From: Segetibacter sp.
GTDB lineage: Bacteria > Bacteroidota > Bacteroidia > Chitinophagales > Chitinophagaceae
Length of the DNA: 64,000 nt
NCBI GenBank assembly: GCA_028288485.1
Contig: JAQBNO010000032.1
Location: 51,296 to 115,295, forward strand
Reading direction: 5' to 3'
The position numbers were made by a program, and so were the translations under genes. Positions 60,035 to 64,000 of the stretch are shown here, in pieces; within the stretch, counting starts at the first letter, position 1, and the number at the start of each line of letters is the position of its first letter. Under the pieces are notes generated by a model. That model had not been told where the DNA came from and ran no database searches. It saw only the letters and a list, made by a program, of their open reading frames with translations.

Positions 60035-60060
60035 CAACATCGTTGTGTCACTCACTTGTG
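60035..60060 (+). repeat. Dispersed element, subtype A
   Basis: CAACATCGTTGTGTCACTCA followed by CTTGTGCT, core 60045-60051; same upstream flank as the copies at 88 and 11908. Confidence 0.8.
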
Positions 60061-60129
60061 CTGGTAAAATTTGTTCCGCCCTTCTTAAATACGCGCCGCT
60101 TTTTTTGAGGTATAAGGCTAATCGTGACA

Positions 60130-60506
60130 TCAACAGTGTTTATGCAGCGCGTTAGTAATTTGCTCTTCCGAAATAAGAACTTTTAGAATAAGTGGTTCGT
60201 CGTTTTTTAATGCAGCTATGCCAATTCCTTGTATGCTGTTTGAGTCATAAAGAACGACCTCATGATTTGCAAACCCTAAATCTATAAATACCAGTCATCA
60301 ATTATCCAGCCTATCCCTTTGATAATATTGCCTGCGCTCGTAAAACGGTTTTTTACATTGAGATCCTTTTGTAATTCAATAAATACAATACTGCCATCAT
60401 TAAAATCATGTCGAATTACGTTCATCGATTCTTCTCCGACAACATTGTTGTCGACCGGTATCTTTGCGGCAAAATGTTGTATTATCGGTTCTCGCGACAG
60501 ATGGCT
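60130..60506 (-). pseudogene. Frameshifted gene of unknown family
   Basis: Two minus-strand frames join into one protein-like sequence. The first (about 60506 to 60282) reads IIQHFAAKIPVDNNVVGEES, then FNDGSIVFIELQKDLNVKNR and GWIIDDW before TAG. The second (about 60290 to 60130) continues DLGFANHEVVLYDSNSIQGI, then LKVLISEEQITNALHKHC. A one-base shift near 60285-60292 restores continuity to about 120 residues. No ATG is evident at the 5' end. Family not recognised; it may be a decayed relative of neighbouring genes or a foreign remnant. Confidence 0.5.
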
Positions 60507-60593
60507 TTAATAGGAAAATGTAAAAAATAAATAGATTAATTTAAATGTTTCATACTAATATATTAGGTAGAGATTTTGATGCTTGTCATTGGT

Positions 60594-63383
60594 TTACATA
60601 GCAAGCTTGGCTTTTTTCTCCTGGTTGTAAATATTTCCGGGAATAGAAATTGTGAGTTTTTTCTTTTTCAATCTATCGTTTAATTCGAAGGAAAGCTTAT
60701 CATCATCCTTTACTTCCTGGTCTTTCGCAACATACAGGATTGAAAACCCTTTGCCGGGAAGAATAATTGGAAATGGGTAAACATATCTTGGATAAATTTT
60801 AGTTGTAGCGCCGTTCTTTTTAATTAAGCTTAAAAGCATTGCCCCTGTTAAAAATTCCTCGGTATCGTTGTTTTGTACAACAAACTTAAAGAATGCCTTT
60901 TCTCCTTTAAAGCTTATAGATTGGCAACCCAATTTTACGTTATTACTGCTATCGAGCAAATCAAGCCGGGCATTTGTTGCGAGAAGCTCTTTGCTTAGCT
61001 TGATATTTTCATTATAATCTGCGCTATCGGTTGCGGAGTAACCCTGCCCGTCGGGCGCTGCCGTAAAATTGATAGCCTCATACTTCTTTTCCAATTCCTG
61101 GTCTAAATAGGGAATTTCCTCCACCTGATACGAGCTTCCTTTAGTTCTGGCCAGATATTCTCTTATAGTTTGTATCTTTTTCTTTGCAAAAACAATTTTA
61201 GCGCCGGCATCAAACCGATGTTGATCCAGAATAGTATTATCTGGTATGGTGTTTAAAAATTGCTTTAAATATATTAGCTGTTCTTCAAAATTTGCTGTTT
61301 GAGCAGCGATTTCATACTGTGTGTACGCGTACATTCCCTGGTCAAATCTCTTCTTTATTACTTCCTCCTGTACTTTTATTTCTGCCTGTCGTTGCGCATT
61401 TGCCTGTTGGGTTGAATCTGATGCTATTAAACCCCGAACATAATTTATGTTGTTAAGGATAGAACCTTCAAGGGGTTTCGCATTCTGTGCTTCCCGGTAA
61501 AATTGGAGGGCCAAAGGGTAATTTTTATCTCCTAATGCAAGATTACCCTTCGCCATTGCAGAATCATATTTAGCATTTACATCAATTCCTGCAAGTTGTT
61601 TTTCAATAAATTCCAATTTAATCTTTGGTTCTTGTTCCGCTGGTTTAAATTCTGCTGCTTCTAAATATCCAATCTTTGCAATAGCATAATCCTTCTTTGT
61701 AAGAGCAGAACTTCCTTTCTTAAGCGCTGCTATATATTTTGTATTTATCTCTGCTGCCGCGGCGGCGCTATCGGCTTTAGCCTTTTTTGCCTTAGCTGTG
61801 TTTTCGAGAAGGACTTGGACCTCTGTCAACTTATCTTTGGGATAACTCTCGGTTGGCTTTAAACTTGCTGCTATCGAGTAGTAAGTTTTCGCATTTACGT
61901 AGTCATTTATTTCAAAAGCTTTGTCTGCTTTTGCAACGGTTGAAAAATAGTTGGTGTTATTTTGGAATTCTTTAGCCTCTTTCTCCTTTTCTGCAATTTT
62001 CTGTTTTGCTAAATCATCCACGATCTTATTAATTTCTTTAATCCTTTCTAATGGAAATGTTCTTTGTGGAAACATTTTTGAAGCTTTTGTAAGCTCTGCT
62101 TTTGCCCTTTCAAAATCTCCTGCTTTTTGCGCTTCATCTCCCAGATCAAGAGCCGTTTTATACTCCTCCTCACTTTCTTTAGACAATATTTTGTCATTTG
62201 TAATTTTTATTTTTTTCTCTAACTCAGGATCATTCGTTTTTATACCCTTTGCCTCCAGATAGGCGGCCCTCGCCACATCAAATTCCTGGTTCTCAAAGGC
62301 TTTATCTCCACTTTTAATATATGTCTTGAAGTTTTCTTCCCGGTCGTTGTTTTCTTTTTCCTGTTTCCTCGCAAGTACTTCCTGTTCTTTTAATTTTTGT
62401 ATTGTTTCAATTCGTCCTTTTGCCAATACATCATTCGGATTCGCTGCCAGTACCTGATTATACTCAGATATAGCATCGTCGTAGCGTTTTTCATTAAATG
62501 CTTTTCCCGCCCTTTCTTTAACCCCGTTTATCTTTTCTTCCTGTTCACGGTGAGCAGCCTTTTCTTTTTCTTGGTTGGCTAAAAGTAGACTCTCCGCTTT
62601 AATTTTTTGTATTAAAGCAAGCTGGTTATTCGAATAAAGGTCATCGTGTTTTAATTCTAAAACCTGCTTGTACTTACCCGCAGCTTCTTCATATTGTTTA
62701 GCATTAAATGCATTATCAGCAGCCGTCCTGATGCCGTTTGTTTTTTCATCTAATTCTTTTTTTGCTTTTTTATCTTTGACTTCTGAGAGCCCTCTTTTTG
62801 CTTCTGGGTTATTCGGTTGTGCCCGTAAGACTTCTTCATATTTTCCTTGGGCTACATCCCAGCGCCCAATTTTTATAGCTTCATCACCTTCTTTTAATTT
62901 TGTTGAATATTCTGGTTGAGCAACAGGTGGATTACTTGATGTTGCTATAGCAGGTTTCGGTGTTTCTGTTGCCGCAACTTTTTTTAACGCTTCTTGTCCT
63001 TCAATTTCTTTTATCCGTTTTTTTATTTTTTCAATAGTTGAATAATCTATCGGTTCCGAATTAATATTTTTTTTGTAGCAAATAACAAATTTATGAAACC
63101 GAAGTGCACTGCCCCCTTCTGATACTAGTAAATTTGCGCATTTAGCATTTTCCTCTGTTGCATGTATAAATACAGAACCAGGGGCTTTTGATATCCCATA
63201 CGGCGGGGCGACAGCTGTATTAGTCCACTTTGGAGGATCAATGTTATTTGATGGAAATTTTATCTGTCTTTCTTCATCAGCATTAACAAAAATAGTATCG
63301 CCGTTTATACCTTGTGCACCTATCTTTTGCACGTAAAACAGCATAAAAGCAAAAATTAAAAAGCATAATCTTTTAGATTTCAT
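60594..63383 (-). CDS. Secreted TPR-like repeat protein
   Basis: A 929-residue exported protein. The signal peptide is MKSKRLCFLIFAFMLFYVQK with cleavage near GAQ; the open frame continues 21 codons further up, but the Met at 63383 fits best. A beta-type domain (about 25-105) is followed by at least eight TPR-like units of about 50-65 residues from residue 165 to 660, e.g. EAIKIGRWDVAQGKYEEVLR, NAFNAKQYEEAAGKYKQVLE, KAFNEKRYDDAISEYNQVLA, KAFENQEFDVARAAYLEAKG, separated by charged linkers. A C-terminal beta-rich domain (about 790-929) completes it. It is probably a periplasmic or surface scaffold. A related-strand gene lies upstream at the window edge. Confidence 0.82.
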   Translation of the reverse strand: MKSKRLCFLIFAFMLFYVQKIGAQGINGDTIFVNADEERQIKFPSNNIDPPKWTNTAVAPPYGISKAPGSVFIHATEENAKCANLLVSEGGSALRFHKFVICYKKNINSEPIDYSTIEKIKKRIKEIEGQEALKKVAATETPKPAIATSSNPPVAQPEYSTKLKEGDEAIKIGRWDVAQGKYEEVLRAQPNNPEAKRGLSEVKDKKAKKELDEKTNGIRTAADNAFNAKQYEEAAGKYKQVLELKHDDLYSNNQLALIQKIKAESLLLANQEKEKAAHREQEEKINGVKERAGKAFNEKRYDDAISEYNQVLAANPNDVLAKGRIETIQKLKEQEVLARKQEKENNDREENFKTYIKSGDKAFENQEFDVARAAYLEAKGIKTNDPELEKKIKITNDKILSKESEEEYKTALDLGDEAQKAGDFERAKAELTKASKMFPQRTFPLERIKEINKIVDDLAKQKIAEKEKEAKEFQNNTNYFSTVAKADKAFEINDYVNAKTYYSIAASLKPTESYPKDKLTEVQVLLENTAKAKKAKADSAAAAAEINTKYIAALKKGSSALTKKDYAIAKIGYLEAAEFKPAEQEPKIKLEFIEKQLAGIDVNAKYDSAMAKGNLALGDKNYPLALQFYREAQNAKPLEGSILNNINYVRGLIASDSTQQANAQRQAEIKVQEEVIKKRFDQGMYAYTQYEIAAQTANFEEQLIYLKQFLNTIPDNTILDQHRFDAGAKIVFAKKKIQTIREYLARTKGSSYQVEEIPYLDQELEKKYEAINFTAAPDGQGYSATDSADYNENIKLSKELLATNARLDLLDSSNNVKLGCQSISFKGEKAFFKFVVQNNDTEEFLTGAMLLSLIKKNGATTKIYPRYVYPFPIILPGKGFSILYVAKDQEVKDDDKLSFELNDRLKKKKLTISIPGNIYNQEKKAKLAM

Positions 63384-63611
63384 AACCGGTTTTATTAAAT
63401 GTAAGTGGCCTGGATTTAGCAGATAAAAAGCGCTGTAATTTTTCAACTCCGAATGAAGCTGATAATAATCTTATTGTCCGGAATAATGACTATCAGTAAT
63501 GAAAATAGAAAGAGCACTCATCGTAAATATTGGAAAATGAATCCTCTTCGGTTCTTTTACAGTTCATTCTGGCTTCCGGAGTTTCTTGATTTAAATAATC
63601 AATTAAAACTT

Positions 63612-64000
63612 TTAACCAAACAAGCCTTTCTTGTATTTCACTTTTATTCGTTGTATCTGGTTATCTTCTGCTCTTAGAATCTCAACTTCCTGTATTGTTA
63701 TTTTTTTTCTTCCCCTAATTTCATCACACAATTGTTTTAGAGACATCCATTTACTGCCATTGACTAAAAGTTTTGTGTCTGCGCCTTCAGGCAAATATGC
63801 ATTAAAATCCTGCACATCGTTCTGGCCATCGACCACTCCTTGCAGCTTCGTTTTGAACCCTTCGTTTCTGATAATTAGTATTTTTCGTGCAGCCGGGGCA
63901 GATGGTGAAGGCGAGCCAGCGTTTGGAGCAGGAGTTTCTGGTTTAATCTCCGGTTTAATCTCGGGTTTCTGTTCGGGTTTCGGTTCTTGTTTAGGTGCCT
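63612..64000 (-). CDS. Partial gene, Pro/Lys/Glu-rich protein C terminus
   Basis: Minus-strand frame open from the window end to TAG/TGA at 63612, 129 codons visible; the 5' part lies outside the window. The visible start is a Pro-Lys-Glu repeat (PKQEPKPEQKPEIKPEIKPE), then PAARKILIIRNEGFKTKLQG, and a basic C-terminal stretch (RKKITIQEVEILRAEDNQIQ; KVKYKKGLFG). The Pro-rich linker and strand suggest a secreted or envelope protein in one operon with the TPR protein, 228 bases downstream. No family recognised. Confidence 0.65.
   Translation of the reverse strand, partial: APKQEPKPEQKPEIKPEIKPETPAPNAGSPSPSAPAARKILIIRNEGFKTKLQGVVDGQNDVQDFNAYLPEGADTKLLVNGSKWMSLKQLCDEIRGRKKITIQEVEILRAEDNQIQRIKVKYKKGLFG

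Larger units (their letters stand above)
59775..60593. other. Gene-poor region with element and broken gene
   Basis: 819 bases. It holds a subtype A element (60035) and a frameshifted gene remnant (60130-60506). An 82-codon minus-strand frame at 59885-60133 reads through the element and is probably spurious. The first 110 bases are AT-rich with nothing recognisable. Confidence 0.55.

Noticed and set aside
59885..60133. 82-codon minus-strand open frame
   Set aside because: Part of it is the translated dispersed element, and the rest has no recognisable features.
1..64000. CRISPR arrays, tRNA or rRNA genes, insertion sequences, phage or toxin-antitoxin modules
   Set aside because: None found on reading both strands; the only repeated short sequences are the dispersed elements and palindromes listed, which lack regular spacers or a transposase.

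Overview
The window is a 64 kb piece of a Bacteroidota chromosome, most likely Chitinophagaceae or a close relative. Several things point there: a 3-deoxy-7-phosphoheptulonate synthase fused to chorismate mutase, a single-chain SecDF, a TonB-dependent receptor with an N-terminal CarboxypepD_reg-like domain, a secreted M43 protease ending in a type IX secretion (CHU_C-type) sorting domain, Bacteroidota -7 boxes (TAnnTTTG), and many lipoproteins with short lipoboxes. No rRNA, tRNA, CRISPR array, transposase or phage gene was found. Most genes are housekeeping or ordinary accessory genes.

Layout. 0.2-5.9 kb: thiamine-binding protein, then a shikimate/chorismate run (DAHP synthase-chorismate mutase, aroB, aroA, aroC) and a DUF952 gene. 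6.2-12 kb: ferritin-like DUF892 protein with a histone-H1-like tail, Tat-exported sugar-phosphate isomerase, NYN-LOTUS RNase-like protein, RNA 2'-phosphotransferase, L,D-transpeptidase. 12.3-24 kb: formimidoylglutamase-like enzyme, secreted unknowns, ABC-F ATPase, DUF3347 lipoprotein, TonB receptor, DUF2971 protein, methylmalonyl-CoA mutase large subunit, and a decayed four-helix-bundle (S23-type) gene. 24.3-36 kb: A-type Fe-S carrier, SecDF, GH5 cellulase, KDPG aldolase, sigma-54 response regulator without a DNA-binding domain, CarH-like MerR regulator, signal peptidase I, cytidine deaminase. 36-45.5 kb: DUF2383, DUF4202, PaaE-like reductase, Ogt, CsaA, OsmC, transglutaminase-like protein, topoisomerase I, Nudix hydrolase. 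45.9-64 kb: M43 protease, receiver protein, amidohydrolase, decayed DUF1579 gene, cyclophilin, a porin / PstS-like / adenylate cyclase / HD hydrolase run facing a cNMP-binding protein and a HEAT-repeat membrane protein, and a large TPR protein with a partial neighbour.

The most unusual structure lies between the genes. A dispersed ~21 bp element occurs 17 times with an intact core, plus at least four degenerate copies, always outside annotated genes. It has two subtypes whose 7 bp palindromic cores (GTGTCAC or GCGTCGC) differ by a symmetric, compensating base-pair change; no mixed core was seen. Copies alternate in orientation along the window, and five close inward-facing pairs each combine one copy of each subtype. 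This resembles the Y/Z logic of enterobacterial REP/BIME elements, but no associated REP transposase is present here. A second candidate is the cAMP neighbourhood at 53.7-59.8 kb, which brings together a porin, a periplasmic binding protein, a sensor cyclase whose residues predict ATP as substrate, an HD hydrolase, a cNMP-binding protein and a HEAT membrane protein. Four broken genes (about 9.3, 24, 52.6 and 60.3 kb) show ongoing gene decay.
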